Origin: [Eubacterium] saphenum
Lineage (GTDB): Bacteria > Bacillota > Clostridia > Lachnospirales > Anaerotignaceae
Length of the DNA: 64,000 nucleotides
Direction of reading: 5' to 3'
Assembly: GCA_004557645.1 (NCBI GenBank)
Contig: SFGI01000002.1
Coordinates: 72,768 to 136,767, forward strand
The notes beneath the pieces were generated by a model. The model did no database searches, was not told the DNA's origin, and worked only from the letters and a program-made list of their open reading frames with translations. This document shows positions 50,686 through 59,486 of this stretch, piece after piece. The translations under genes and the position numbers were made by a program. The first letter of the stretch is position 1. Each line of letters begins with the position of its first letter.

Positions 50686-53520
50686 ATGAGACGATATTAC
50701 GAACATTTTTTAGAATTATGTAAAAACCGAATATTTGTCATGCTTTGCGGTGTGATCGTCCTCTTTGCCATCATCGTGCTCCGCCTGTTTTCTTTGCAGA
50801 TCATCCACGGGGAAGAATACGAAGCATCCATCACCGCCAGCGTTTCCAAAAACCTGCCCGTTCCCGCTTCCCGTGGGGGCATTTACGACCGCTACGGCAG
50901 GCCCCTTGCCATCAATACGGTGGCATATTCCGTACAGGTGGACGGCAGCCTGACGCTGGAGCTTTCCGATAACGAAAAACAGAACCTTTCCAAAGCATTG
51001 ATGAATTGGCTTTGGGAAAATGGTCATCAGCAGATCAATTCCCTGCCCATTTCCCTGTCCTCTCCCTATGCCTTTACCTATGAAGGCACCGAAGAGGAGA
51101 TGGAAAAGCAGGAAAACCGCTGGAAGGCTTCCATTGGCTTGGAGAAAAAACAGTATAAGATGACAGCAGAGGAATGTCTGGCATATCTGTACGAAAAATA
51201 CAACGTTCCCAGCAACTACAGCCCCCAGCAGAAACGGGCTTATCTTTCCCTGGTCATGTGCGACGACCGCAACCTGATGGCACTGACCCTTGCCCTGAAG
51301 CTGAATGAATTTGGCGAGACCATCACCGATGAACTGCCTTTGGATACAGAGGCCCCCTACGCTTTCCAGTTCGGCGGCAATGCCAACCGGGAAAAAAGCT
51401 GGAAGGAAAGCATGCAGATGGAAGAGGAACAGCTGAAATACAACTCTTTGCAGACGCTGGATTATCTGAGGGATTTCTTTGGTCTGCCGGAAGGTCTGCC
51501 CAATGACCTGGTACGGGATGCGCTGGGCATCCGCTATTCCCTCTACCTGAAACGCTATCAGCAGTTCCAGTCTGTCACCATCGCCACCGATATCAGCGAC
51601 AAAACACTGGCCTATATCGAAGAAAATCAGGATACTTTCCCCAATGTAGTCATCGACACTGTATCCCTGCGGGAATACCCTGAGGGTGAGTATTTTGCAC
51701 ATATCATCGGCTATATCCGCCAGATGACGGAAAGCGACTACGCTCTGTACAAGGACGAGGTAGATGCTCAGGGCAACCCCCTCTACAGCCAGACGGATAT
51801 CGTTGGGCAGGACGGCATGGAAAAGCTCTATGAAAGAGAATTGAACGGCGTGGACGGTAATGTCCAGATCGAAGTTGACAATCAGGGCCGTCGTATGAGC
51901 GTCATTGATTCCACAGAGCCTGTCCCCGGTAAGGATGTATTCCTCACATTGGACAGCGAACTGCAGAAAGTGGCTTACGATACGCTGGAAAGTGAACTGC
52001 GGAAAGCTGTGCTGAAAAAGCTGACCGGCGGCGGCAAAAATTCTGTTTCCACCACCGAGCTGTTCACTTCCATGATCAACGTGAACCATATTTCCGCCCA
52101 GAAAATGCTGCAGGCGGAAGACGGCACCCAAAAAGCCGTATACAACAAACTGAAACAGGCCATCCCCACCTTCCGTCCCGATCAGGATGATGCGGTAACG
52201 GTGGCAAAGGAATTCCTTATCGATGGGCTGGAAAACGGCACCATCAGCATAAAAGAGCTGACCCTGATGATGATCGAACAGGGGCATCTGCCTGTGACAG
52301 AGGAAGAAAAAGCAGGCATCGAAAATGGCGCCTCTCCCCTGAGCCTCATCATCAAAAAGCTGAGCAGCGGGGAAATGTCCCCTGCGGATACGGGGCTTGA
52401 CCCCTGTACCGGTTCTGTTTTCGTGACCCAGGTAGGCACCGGCGAAGTTCTGGCCAGTGTGACCTATCCTTCCTACGATAACAATGAGCTGGTCAATACC
52501 TTCAACAACGCATACTACAATGACCTGCTGCAGGACGGCAACACACCTCTGGTCAACCGTCCCTTGAAACAGAAAAAAGCTTCCGGCTCCACCTTTAAGA
52601 TGATCACGGCGCTGGCAGGTCTGGAAACAGGCACTATCACGCCCAATACCCTCATCACCGATAAAGGGCTTTTCAAGGACGCAGGTGTGCCCTATGCCCG
52701 CTGCTGGATCTATTCCAACACCGGCGGCACCCACAGATCTGTGAATGTTTCCCATGCGCTGGAAGTATCCTGCAACTACTTCTTCTACGAACTGGCTTAC
52801 CGCATGGGCAATGCGGAAAACGGCACCAGCAATCAGGCCATCACCACATTGAACGAATACATGGCAGCCTTTGGTTTGAACGACTATACCGGCCTGGAAC
52901 TGGATGAATATGGCCCCACCATGGCATCCCCTTCCAATAAGGAAAAAGCCGTAAAGACCTTCAACCCCGATGCTACCACAAGCCAGACCCGCTGGACCGA
53001 CGGTGATACCATCCGTACTGCCATCGGTCAGTCCATCAACAGCTACACACCGGCACAGATCACAAAATATATTTCCACCCTGGCAAACGGCGGCACGCTG
53101 TATCAGCTGCACATGGTGGATCATATCCAAAACCCCGATGGCAGTCTCCATTCCGAAGTGGAAGAAACGATAGAAAATGTCACCAAATTCAAAGAAGAAA
53201 ACCTGCAGGCCGTTTATGAAGGCATGTATCTGGTAACCAACGGCAGCCGTGGCACACTCCGCACCGCCTTCAATGACCTGCCCGTAAAAGTGGCAGCGAA
53301 AACCGGTACCGCCGAAGAAGACAAGAACCGCAGCTCCCATACCTGGTTCGTCTGCTTCGCACCCTACGATGACCCGCAGATCGCCATCACCGTCATGATC
53401 CCCTTCGGCGAAGGCAGCGGCACCCCCGCGCCGGAAGTTGCCAAGGCGATCATCCGAGAATATCTGGGGCTGGATTATACGCCCACAAATACGACCATGC
53501 AGACAGTATTGGCCGAATAA
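50686..53520 (+). CDS. mrdA: Penicillin-binding protein 2 (class B, elongation)
   Basis: This 944-residue protein is a class B transpeptidase that cross-links peptidoglycan during elongation. It has one N-terminal membrane helix (about residues 15-37), a dimerisation domain starting with SRGGIYDRYGRPLAINT, and the transpeptidase domain with STFK (Ser635, Lys638), SCN (Ser695-Asn697) and KTGT (Lys872). It is larger than the 600-700 residues of enterobacterial PBP2 because of insertions at about 100-250 and about 430-560; clostridial members are often this long. It follows mreD by 24 bases. Confidence 0.93.
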   Translation: MRRYYEHFLELCKNRIFVMLCGVIVLFAIIVLRLFSLQIIHGEEYEASITASVSKNLPVPASRGGIYDRYGRPLAINTVAYSVQVDGSLTLELSDNEKQNLSKALMNWLWENGHQQINSLPISLSSPYAFTYEGTEEEMEKQENRWKASIGLEKKQYKMTAEECLAYLYEKYNVPSNYSPQQKRAYLSLVMCDDRNLMALTLALKLNEFGETITDELPLDTEAPYAFQFGGNANREKSWKESMQMEEEQLKYNSLQTLDYLRDFFGLPEGLPNDLVRDALGIRYSLYLKRYQQFQSVTIATDISDKTLAYIEENQDTFPNVVIDTVSLREYPEGEYFAHIIGYIRQMTESDYALYKDEVDAQGNPLYSQTDIVGQDGMEKLYERELNGVDGNVQIEVDNQGRRMSVIDSTEPVPGKDVFLTLDSELQKVAYDTLESELRKAVLKKLTGGGKNSVSTTELFTSMINVNHISAQKMLQAEDGTQKAVYNKLKQAIPTFRPDQDDAVTVAKEFLIDGLENGTISIKELTLMMIEQGHLPVTEEEKAGIENGASPLSLIIKKLSSGEMSPADTGLDPCTGSVFVTQVGTGEVLASVTYPSYDNNELVNTFNNAYYNDLLQDGNTPLVNRPLKQKKASGSTFKMITALAGLETGTITPNTLITDKGLFKDAGVPYARCWIYSNTGGTHRSVNVSHALEVSCNYFFYELAYRMGNAENGTSNQAITTLNEYMAAFGLNDYTGLELDEYGPTMASPSNKEKAVKTFNPDATTSQTRWTDGDTIRTAIGQSINSYTPAQITKYISTLANGGTLYQLHMVDHIQNPDGSLHSEVEETIENVTKFKEENLQAVYEGMYLVTNGSRGTLRTAFNDLPVKVAAKTGTAEEDKNRSSHTWFVCFAPYDDPQIAITVMIPFGEGSGTPAPEVAKAIIREYLGLDYTPTNTTMQTVLAE

Positions 53521-53537
53521 ATACAGGAGGGGAAAAC

Positions 53538-54170
53538 ATGTATAATGAAAACTATGTAATCTTTAAAGGCACAAAAGACGGCGTGACCGTTATTTTCGAC
53601 CCGGAAGTGTCTTTCGATATCCTCTGCAGACAGCTGGAAAGAAAAGTAGAGGAAGCAGGCAGATTCTTCGACAACGTGAAAACATCCCTGGCCTTCAAGG
53701 GCCGTGTGTTCACGGAAGAAGAAGAAGAGATCCTGCTGAAGATCATTGCAAAATATACCACCATGGAGATCACCTTCGTGAAAACAGAAAACAACGAGCT
53801 AAAACGCCTGAGCGACCTGCTGGAAAAGGAAATGTCTCCCTACAATCTGACAAAATTCCACAAAGGCTCTCTCAGAAACGGCCAGAAGATCGAATTTGAC
53901 GGCAGCGTTGTGGTCGTTGGGGACGTAAACCCCGGCGCAGAGATCAAAGCTGCCGGCAACATCATCGTTTTGGGGCAGCTAAAGGGCATGGCCCACGCAG
54001 GCTGCAAGGGCATGACAGATGCCTTTGTAACAGCCATCTACATGGCTCCTGTGCAGCTTCGTATCGCTGATATCATCACCCGCTTTCCCGAAGAAAACAA
54101 AAGAGGCCCCAAGCCCCCTGAATACGCCTTCGTACAGAATGGGCAGATCTTCGTGATGGCCCTTTCCTGA
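53538..54170 (+). CDS. minC: Septum site-determining protein MinC
   Basis: This 210-residue division inhibitor has an N-terminal FtsZ-interacting domain and a C-terminal beta-helix domain with SLRNGQKIEFDGSVVVVGDVNPGAEIKAAGNIIVLGQLKGMAHAG (about residues 110-155). It is 17 bases after the PBP2 gene and is followed by minD after a 184-base gap. Confidence 0.94.
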   Translation: MYNENYVIFKGTKDGVTVIFDPEVSFDILCRQLERKVEEAGRFFDNVKTSLAFKGRVFTEEEEEILLKIIAKYTTMEITFVKTENNELKRLSDLLEKEMSPYNLTKFHKGSLRNGQKIEFDGSVVVVGDVNPGAEIKAAGNIIVLGQLKGMAHAGCKGMTDAFVTAIYMAPVQLRIADIITRFPEENKRGPKPPEYAFVQNGQIFVMALS

Positions 54171-54354
54171 TACCCTTTGCACAGCAGGAAAATGCTGTCG
54201 CATTTTAGGAAAAGTTCTCCTCTTTTGCTAAAAAAAAGGAGTGCAAAACAAGCATATTTTTGTTAATATAGAAATAGAAATCAGATATTTTCTCGAAGAT
54301 AGGAAAACCTGTGAAAACACGTAAAATAAACTTCTGAGATTAGGAGGAACATCA

Positions 54355-55152
54355 ATGAGTGAAGTAATCGTAATCACCAGCGGCAAGGGCGGTGTTGGCA
54401 AAACAACGACCAGCGCAAACCTTGGCTGTGGTCTTGCAGTATTAGGCAAAAAAGTTGCACTGGTAGACGCAGATATCGGCCTGAGAAATCTGGACGTTGT
54501 CATGGGTCTGGAAAATCGTATCGTATATGATCTGGTAGATGTCGTAGAGGGCAACTGCCGCTTGAAACAGGCTCTCATCAAAGACAAACGCTATGATGGT
54601 CTGTTCCTGCTGCCCGCAGCCCAGACAAGAGACAAAGATGCTGTTTCTCCCGAACAGATGCAGAAGCTGTGCGACGACCTGAAGGAAGAAGGCTTCGACT
54701 ATATCATCCTGGACTGCCCCGCCGGTATCGAACAGGGCTTCAAAAACGCCATTGCCGGCGCAGACAGAGCCATCGTAGTCACAACCCCCGAAGTTTCCGC
54801 AGTGCGTGATGCTGACCGTATCATCGGCCTGCTGGAAGCAAACGAACTGAGAAACCCTACCCTGATCCTGAACCGCCTGCGTATCGACCTGGTACAGCGG
54901 GGCGAAATGATGAATATTGAGGACGTAGAAGAAATTCTGGCGATCGATATTCTGGGCGTGGTTCCCGATGATGAAAGCGTTGTTATCGCTACAAACAAAG
55001 GCGAACCTGCCGTAACCAGTCAGGAATCCAAAGCCGGTCAGGCTTACAGAAACATCGTTCAGCGTCTGTTGGGTGAAGATGTGCCCATTATGACATTCGA
55101 ACAGGCACCGGAAACCTTTATGGACAAGCTGAAAAAACTGTTCCGTAAATGA
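54355..55152 (+). CDS. minD: Septum site-determining protein MinD
   Basis: This 265-residue ParA-type ATPase carries the deviant Walker A motif SGKGGVGKTT (residues 9-18), the switch DADIGLRNLD at about 40-49, LDCPAGIEQG for Walker B/switch II, and a C-terminal amphipathic helix (MDKLKKLFRK) that binds the membrane. It recruits MinC and is displaced by MinE. TTAGGAGG lies upstream. Confidence 0.97.
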   Translation: MSEVIVITSGKGGVGKTTTSANLGCGLAVLGKKVALVDADIGLRNLDVVMGLENRIVYDLVDVVEGNCRLKQALIKDKRYDGLFLLPAAQTRDKDAVSPEQMQKLCDDLKEEGFDYIILDCPAGIEQGFKNAIAGADRAIVVTTPEVSAVRDADRIIGLLEANELRNPTLILNRLRIDLVQRGEMMNIEDVEEILAIDILGVVPDDESVVIATNKGEPAVTSQESKAGQAYRNIVQRLLGEDVPIMTFEQAPETFMDKLKKLFRK

Positions 55153-55180
55153 TCCCTGACCCAGGAAAGGAAGTGTAACG

Positions 55181-55471
55181 ATGGATTTCTTTAGCTTTTT
55201 CCGCAAAAAACAGGCACCGCCTTCCGGCAGTGTTGCAAAGGATAGACTGAAACTGGTTCTGGTACACGACAGAGTGAACTGCTCTTCTCAGGTTCTGGAA
55301 ATGCTGAAAACAGATATCATCAAAGTCATTTCCAACTATATGGAAATCGACACAGAAGAACTGGATATCCAGATCACCCAGACCCAGTCTGAAGACAACA
55401 ACGGCACTGTTCCCGTATTGTACGCGAACATCCCCATCAAGAGCATGCGTAAGACGAATCACGACGATTGA
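55181..55471 (+). CDS. minE: Cell division topological specificity factor MinE
   Basis: This 96-residue protein has the N-terminal membrane-binding helix (MDFFSFFRKK), the MinD-binding segment (KDRLKLVLVHDR, residues about 20-31) and the topology domain after it. It sets the Min oscillation. It follows minD by 28 bases. The Min system with MinE, rather than DivIVA alone, is usual in many Clostridia. Confidence 0.94.
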   Translation: MDFFSFFRKKQAPPSGSVAKDRLKLVLVHDRVNCSSQVLEMLKTDIIKVISNYMEIDTEELDIQITQTQSEDNNGTVPVLYANIPIKSMRKTNHDD

Positions 55472-55497
55472 TTCCTTACTTTACAAAAGACCAATGA

Positions 55498-55547
55498 AAA
55501 AGACCTTCAAAACCGAATTGGATTCCGAAAGTTTGAAGGTCTTTTCG
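55498..55547 (+). terminator. Terminator of minCDE
   Basis: AAAGACCTTCAAA and TTTGAAGGTCTTTT form a long stem with T-rich sequence following. Confidence 0.8.
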
Positions 55548-55774
55548 GGTTTTTGTATTCTAGCAAGCACGGCAGCAAAATAAAAGAGCAGACTTTGCAA
55601 GCTTGCTTGCAAAAGGCTGTCCCTTTGTTCTGTTATTGGGCGCCTAGCCCAATGAATACTTTTCTGAAAGAAAAGTATGAATGCTGTGTATCATCTCTTC
55701 GGGTTTTTCGCATAAGGCTCGCAGCCGCAAGCCTTATGCGAAGCATCTGAAAAATCATCACTAGGAGTATTTTT
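55548..55774. repeat. Hairpin-rich gap between minE and rodA
   Basis: No gene. In order it holds CTTGCAAGCTTGCTTGCAAG-like repeats, the palindromes ATTGGGC/GCCCAAT and ATACTTTTCT/AGAAAAGTAT, and GCATAAGGCT/AGCCTTATGC with a CGCAGCCGCA loop. Several stable stems in a row suggest a repeat element or structured RNA; no second copy is seen in this window. Confidence 0.55.
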
Positions 55775-56923
55775 ATGGACATGAAAAAATACATTCAAAA
55801 TCTGGACTGGTGGCTGGTGGGCGCAGTCTGCCTGCTGGCTCTTTTCGGGCTGGTCTGCATCGCCAGTGCGACCCACATCAACCTGGGGGAAAGCCCTTCC
55901 AATGTCATCAAACAGGGGGTATTCCTGCTGATCGGACTGGGTCTGATGGTCGCTGCCGCCAATGTAGATTATGAATATTTCTCACAATTTTATATCCCGA
56001 TTTATATTTTGAATATCCTTCTGCTTTTGGCAGTATTATTCCTTGGTACCAACAGTAAGGGTGCGACCCGTTGGATCGCCATCGGCCCTCTGACCATCCA
56101 GCCTTCGGAATTTGCCAAGGTCATCATGATATTCTGTCTGGCAAAGGTCATCACCATGCGGCAAAAAAGTGTGAACGACCTTTCCACTATTCTTTATCTT
56201 TGCGGATTTACTGCGATCCCTCTGGTGCTGATCCAAAAGCAGCCTGCTTTGTCTGCCAGCCTGGTTTTGGTGGCTATTTTCTGTATCGAGCTGTTCATTG
56301 CAGGACTGGATTGGAGGATCATCCGCAACGTACTGGTTGTTATCGTCCCTATCGTGGCGTTGATCCTATTCGACGTAAGCAGGGAAAATCCCCTCTTCAC
56401 CGATAAGATCTTTGCCCAGCATCAGTTTAACCGTATCCTGTCCTTTGTGGACCCCAGCCGAGATGCCAGTCTGTATTACCAGACGGAAAAATCCATCTCT
56501 GCCATCGGTTCCGGTCAGCTGACCGGGAAGGGGCTCTTCCATGGCACACTGAACCAGCTGAGTTATCTGCCGGAACCCCATAACGACTTCATTTTTTCCG
56601 TCATCGGGGAAGAATTTGGGTTCTTGGGCTGTATATTTGTCCTCGCCGTATTGCTTTTTATCGTTTTTCGGTGTATATTAATAGCAATATCGGCCAGGGA
56701 TACCTTCAGCCAGTTATTGGCAGCAGGCATCGCCGGCATGTTTGCGTTCCAGACTTTTGTAAACGCAGGCGTTGCCACCGGCATCCTGCCGAATACAGGT
56801 ATGTCATTACCCTTTGTCAGCTACGGGGGCAGTTCCATGTGGACAAACATGATCGCCATCGGGCTGATGTTGAACATAAGAAAAAAAGAGACAAAATCAC
56901 TATTTGAGGGAGGTTTGTTATGA
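55775..56923 (+). CDS. rodA: SEDS peptidoglycan polymerase RodA
   Basis: This 382-residue membrane protein has about ten helices and polymerises lipid II glycan strands in the elongation complex with PBP2. Family features are WIAIGPLTIQPSEFAKV (about residues 105-121), FLLEPHNDFIFSVIGEE-type sequence (YLPEPHNDFIFSVIGEEFG) and GMSLPFVSYGGSSM near the end. Because it lies beside mreBCD and mrdA, RodA is more likely than FtsW or SpoVE. TAGGAG is seven bases upstream of the ATG; it overlaps mgsA by four bases. Confidence 0.92.
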   Translation: MDMKKYIQNLDWWLVGAVCLLALFGLVCIASATHINLGESPSNVIKQGVFLLIGLGLMVAAANVDYEYFSQFYIPIYILNILLLLAVLFLGTNSKGATRWIAIGPLTIQPSEFAKVIMIFCLAKVITMRQKSVNDLSTILYLCGFTAIPLVLIQKQPALSASLVLVAIFCIELFIAGLDWRIIRNVLVVIVPIVALILFDVSRENPLFTDKIFAQHQFNRILSFVDPSRDASLYYQTEKSISAIGSGQLTGKGLFHGTLNQLSYLPEPHNDFIFSVIGEEFGFLGCIFVLAVLLFIVFRCILIAISARDTFSQLLAAGIAGMFAFQTFVNAGVATGILPNTGMSLPFVSYGGSSMWTNMIAIGLMLNIRKKETKSLFEGGLL

Positions 56924-57315
56924 ATATCGGTTTGATCGCTCATGATAATAAGAAAAAATTGATGGAAAATCTTTGCATCGCATACAGACATATTTTGTGC
57001 AAACACGAAATCTATGCCACCGGCACTACGGGGCGTCTGGTAGAGGAAGCAGCCAATCTGGTGGTACACAAATATCTTTCCGCACACCTGGGCGGGGAAC
57101 AGCAAATGGGTGCACAGATCATCAATAACGATATCGACCTGATGATCTTCCTGAGAGATCCCGTATCCCCTCACGCTTATGAATCTGAAGTAAACTCCAT
57201 CCTACACCTGTGCGATATGCACAATATCCCCCTGGCAACCAACCTGGCAACGGCGGAAGTGCTGCTGCTGGCATTGGACAGAGGCGATCTGGATTGGAGA
57301 AACGTAATGCGCTAA
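56920..57315 (+). CDS. mgsA: Methylglyoxal synthase
   Basis: This 131-residue enzyme converts dihydroxyacetone phosphate to methylglyoxal and phosphate, a bypass that relieves sugar-phosphate stress. The signature residues are present: IAHDNKK at the start, TGTTGRL (phosphate binding), the GGEQQMGAQI strand, and FLRDPVSPHAYESEV with the catalytic Asp. The ATG overlaps the stop codon of rodA (ATGA). Confidence 0.94.
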   Translation: MNIGLIAHDNKKKLMENLCIAYRHILCKHEIYATGTTGRLVEEAANLVVHKYLSAHLGGEQQMGAQIINNDIDLMIFLRDPVSPHAYESEVNSILHLCDMHNIPLATNLATAEVLLLALDRGDLDWRNVMR

Positions 57316-57333
57316 GAAAGGACGTTAGCTTCT

Positions 57334-57642
57334 ATGGAAATGTATTTCAACGGCACTGCGCTGGCTATCATCGTAGGATATTATCTGCTCATCAACATCA
57401 TTATGTATGTCGCCATGGTTATCGATAAAAAAAGAGCCATGAAAGACGGCTGGCGTATCCCCGAAAAGAATCTGTACCTTCTGGCGGTTCTGGGTGGCGG
57501 TACCGGCGGCCTGATCGCTATGGTAACAAAACATCATAAAAACCGTCATCTGGACTTTATCATGGTTTTCACCATTACTGCGATCTTGCATTTTATCGTG
57601 GCTTTCCTTGCCATCAGTCGATTTGCTTTTGTTATGAATTAA
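57334..57642 (+). CDS. DUF1294 family membrane protein
   Basis: This 102-residue protein has three to four membrane helices and the DUF1294 features NIIMYVAMVIDKKRA and WRIPEKNLYLLAVLGGGTGGLIAMVTKHHKNRH. The function is unknown. It lies 18 bases after mgsA with AAAGGA upstream and ends at a shared terminator. Confidence 0.85.
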   Translation: MEMYFNGTALAIIVGYYLLINIIMYVAMVIDKKRAMKDGWRIPEKNLYLLAVLGGGTGGLIAMVTKHHKNRHLDFIMVFTITAILHFIVAFLAISRFAFVMN

Positions 57643-57644
57643 CA

Positions 57645-57684
57645 AAACAGCCTCAAACTCCAAGAGTTTGAGGCTGTTTTTTAT
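57645..57684. terminator. Bidirectional terminator between DUF1294 and spoIIR
   Basis: CAGCCTCAAACTC and GAGTTTGAGGCTG form a perfect 13-bp stem flanked by A and T runs, serving both converging genes. Confidence 0.9.
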
Positions 57685-58352
57685 TCTTGCCAAAATTCTA
57701 CGATCTTACATTTGATCTTTGGCGTCAGCTTTTCCTGTTCCATAGCGGAGACAACGAGAAATTCTTCCTCTGTCAGGGTATTTTGCAGGCGGGCATGGCT
57801 TTCTTCTGTGGAATAGCCCCATGCCGCATCCACAAAGCACATCTGGGGATAGAGGACACACCACCAGTTCTGCCCCTCTGCCGCCCCAATCTCGATCCGC
57901 AGGGCATCGTAGACCCCCGCAGGGAAAATCAGATCGTCATATTTCTTGAAAGGGAATTCCTCCCGCACCAGAGACACCCTGACGGGATATTCATAGCCTT
58001 GGGCCAGTACCTCCGCCTCTGCCGTTTCGCAGATCTCCTGCTGGGCATTTTCCAAAGCCGCCAACGTTTCCTCCTTGGATTCGCACACCGTCAGCAGATC
58101 GCTGTATTCCTGCAGGACTTTGTCCCGCACTGCCAGCTTCAAAGCCTGATCCGCCTCCGAATCACTATTTGCCAGCACGTGGAACCGCACCACCTTGGCT
58201 CCAATGCCCTTTTGAATCATATCCGAATAGCCTTTTGTCCAATGGGCGGCAAAAATCAGGCTGAATGCCACCCCAATGGCAACGGCTGAAATCCAATACC
58301 ATTTTTCTTTTTTCCAAAGCTCCCGTATCGTCTGTTTCCAGTTTCGTTCCAT
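57681..58352 (-). CDS. spoIIR: Stage II sporulation protein R (SpoIIR)
   Basis: SpoIIR is made in the forespore and secreted to activate SpoIIGA, which then processes pro-sigma-E in the mother cell. The 223-residue protein has an N-terminal signal/anchor (about residues 18-38), the family signature KVVRFHVLANSDSEADQALKLAVRDKVL (about 54-81), and a conserved C-terminal region with YPQMCFVDAA. The gene is preceded by a sequence matching a sigma-F promoter, as expected from its role. Confidence 0.95.
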   Translation of the reverse strand: MERNWKQTIRELWKKEKWYWISAVAIGVAFSLIFAAHWTKGYSDMIQKGIGAKVVRFHVLANSDSEADQALKLAVRDKVLQEYSDLLTVCESKEETLAALENAQQEICETAEAEVLAQGYEYPVRVSLVREEFPFKKYDDLIFPAGVYDALRIEIGAAEGQNWWCVLYPQMCFVDAAWGYSTEESHARLQNTLTEEEFLVVSAMEQEKLTPKIKCKIVEFWQE

Positions 58353-58385
58353 CCCGCTCTCCCCTTTTCTGATTGATACAGATAC

Positions 58386-58414
58386 AGGATATCCACTTTT
58401 TTCCCGGTTTAAAC
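58386..58414 (-). promoter_or_regulatory. Candidate sigma-F promoter of spoIIR
   Basis: On the minus strand GTTTA (58410-58414) and GGATATCCT (58386-58394) are 15 bases apart, close to the sigma-F pattern (GYATA, 15 bases, GGNNANANT-type). It lies about 30 bases upstream of the start codon. Confidence 0.5.
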
Positions 58415-58415
58415 A

Positions 58416-59486
58416 TCAGCGTTTTCGCCCCATGTCCTTTAATTCCAGTTCAGGGTAAATTTGAAAAACCATTGCATCCCACAGGACATCTCTGCTGTAT
58501 TCCTCCGCCAGCTGGGGCATGGCTCGCTGCAGACGGGGCAAAATGCCGAAGAGATCCTCTCCTGCCCCCATTGCTATTTTTAGCGTATGCTCCACTTCTT
58601 CTTTTATGATGGCTTCAAAGATTTCTTCGATCTCTTTGCGGGATCGGGAAGAAAGCAGACTGCCCCTACCCCCCTGCAGAGCCCCTTCCACAGGCAAAGT
58701 CACCGTACAGAGGATAGAATCCCCCACAATGGAAAAATCATAAAACACATGGCTTTTCCCAATCTCCACGGGGATGCTTTCTCCATGATAGGTTCCCTCC
58801 AGCAAAGCCCCTTCTGCTTCCCCCAGGAGGAAGAGATAACCCCGTTCCTCGGCATCATCAAGGGGATAGACCTTCGTGGGCGTGACTGCCATACCGCCGC
58901 CCAATTTCAATTTTCCGTCCTTTGCACCGATGCGGGGAATGACACCGCAGCCCCCCTGCTCCTGCCGTTCCGTCAGAAAGGTGTCCAAATCCATCCCCTT
59001 TGTCACCGCCACCTCTCGGGCAGTATTTTTGTAAAAATCCCAGAGAAACAGCCCTGTTTTGCTGTCCTCCGCCATGGCTGCCTCCACACATTCCGCCGCA
59101 GAGCCATCCGTAGCAAGGAGCATGACTTTTTCAGAGACTGTCTGGCTCCGCTCCAATTCCCCCAGAAGGGCATCCAGTTTGGCGGTGTCTTCCAATAAGT
59201 CGCCCCCTAAAATTACTGTTTTCAGCTGTCCCAAGTCCGTCTTGCGGGAGGTATGGGTGTCCACCTGGGCGACCGCCCCCGCCAAGGTCTGGCTTTCAGC
59301 GGCATACGTCTCCGCCTCCCCTGTTTCGATATTGGCAGGGGCAAAGGTGAAGCTGCAGCCCGCCGATGTGCTGTCCGCCCCCAAAGTGATGATAAACGCC
59401 CGATCCTCTGGGTCTTTTTTATCCCAGCAGCCTGTCAGGAAAATGGGCGGCAGCAGTGCCAGAAGGAACAATTCTTTCTTACACAT
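58416..59486 (-). CDS. gerKC: Spore germination protein GerKC (Ger(x)C family)
   Basis: This 356-residue lipoprotein is the C subunit of a nutrient germination receptor. The lipobox is IFLTGCWDKK (lipid-bearing Cys at about residue 19), and the C-terminal domain has the IYPELELKDM-type end. It starts at the ATG at 59486, with AGGAGG eight bases upstream, and overlaps the end of gerKB by eight bases. It is the last gene of the operon. Confidence 0.9.
   Translation of the reverse strand: MCKKELFLLALLPPIFLTGCWDKKDPEDRAFIITLGADSTSAGCSFTFAPANIETGEAETYAAESQTLAGAVAQVDTHTSRKTDLGQLKTVILGGDLLEDTAKLDALLGELERSQTVSEKVMLLATDGSAAECVEAAMAEDSKTGLFLWDFYKNTAREVAVTKGMDLDTFLTERQEQGGCGVIPRIGAKDGKLKLGGGMAVTPTKVYPLDDAEERGYLFLLGEAEGALLEGTYHGESIPVEIGKSHVFYDFSIVGDSILCTVTLPVEGALQGGRGSLLSSRSRKEIEEIFEAIIKEEVEHTLKIAMGAGEDLFGILPRLQRAMPQLAEEYSRDVLWDAMVFQIYPELELKDMGRKR

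Noticed and set aside
50716..53340. 874-aa open frame on the minus strand opposite the PBP2 gene
   Set aside because: PBP2 has intact catalytic motifs on the plus strand; the opposite frame has no ribosome site or recognisable domain.
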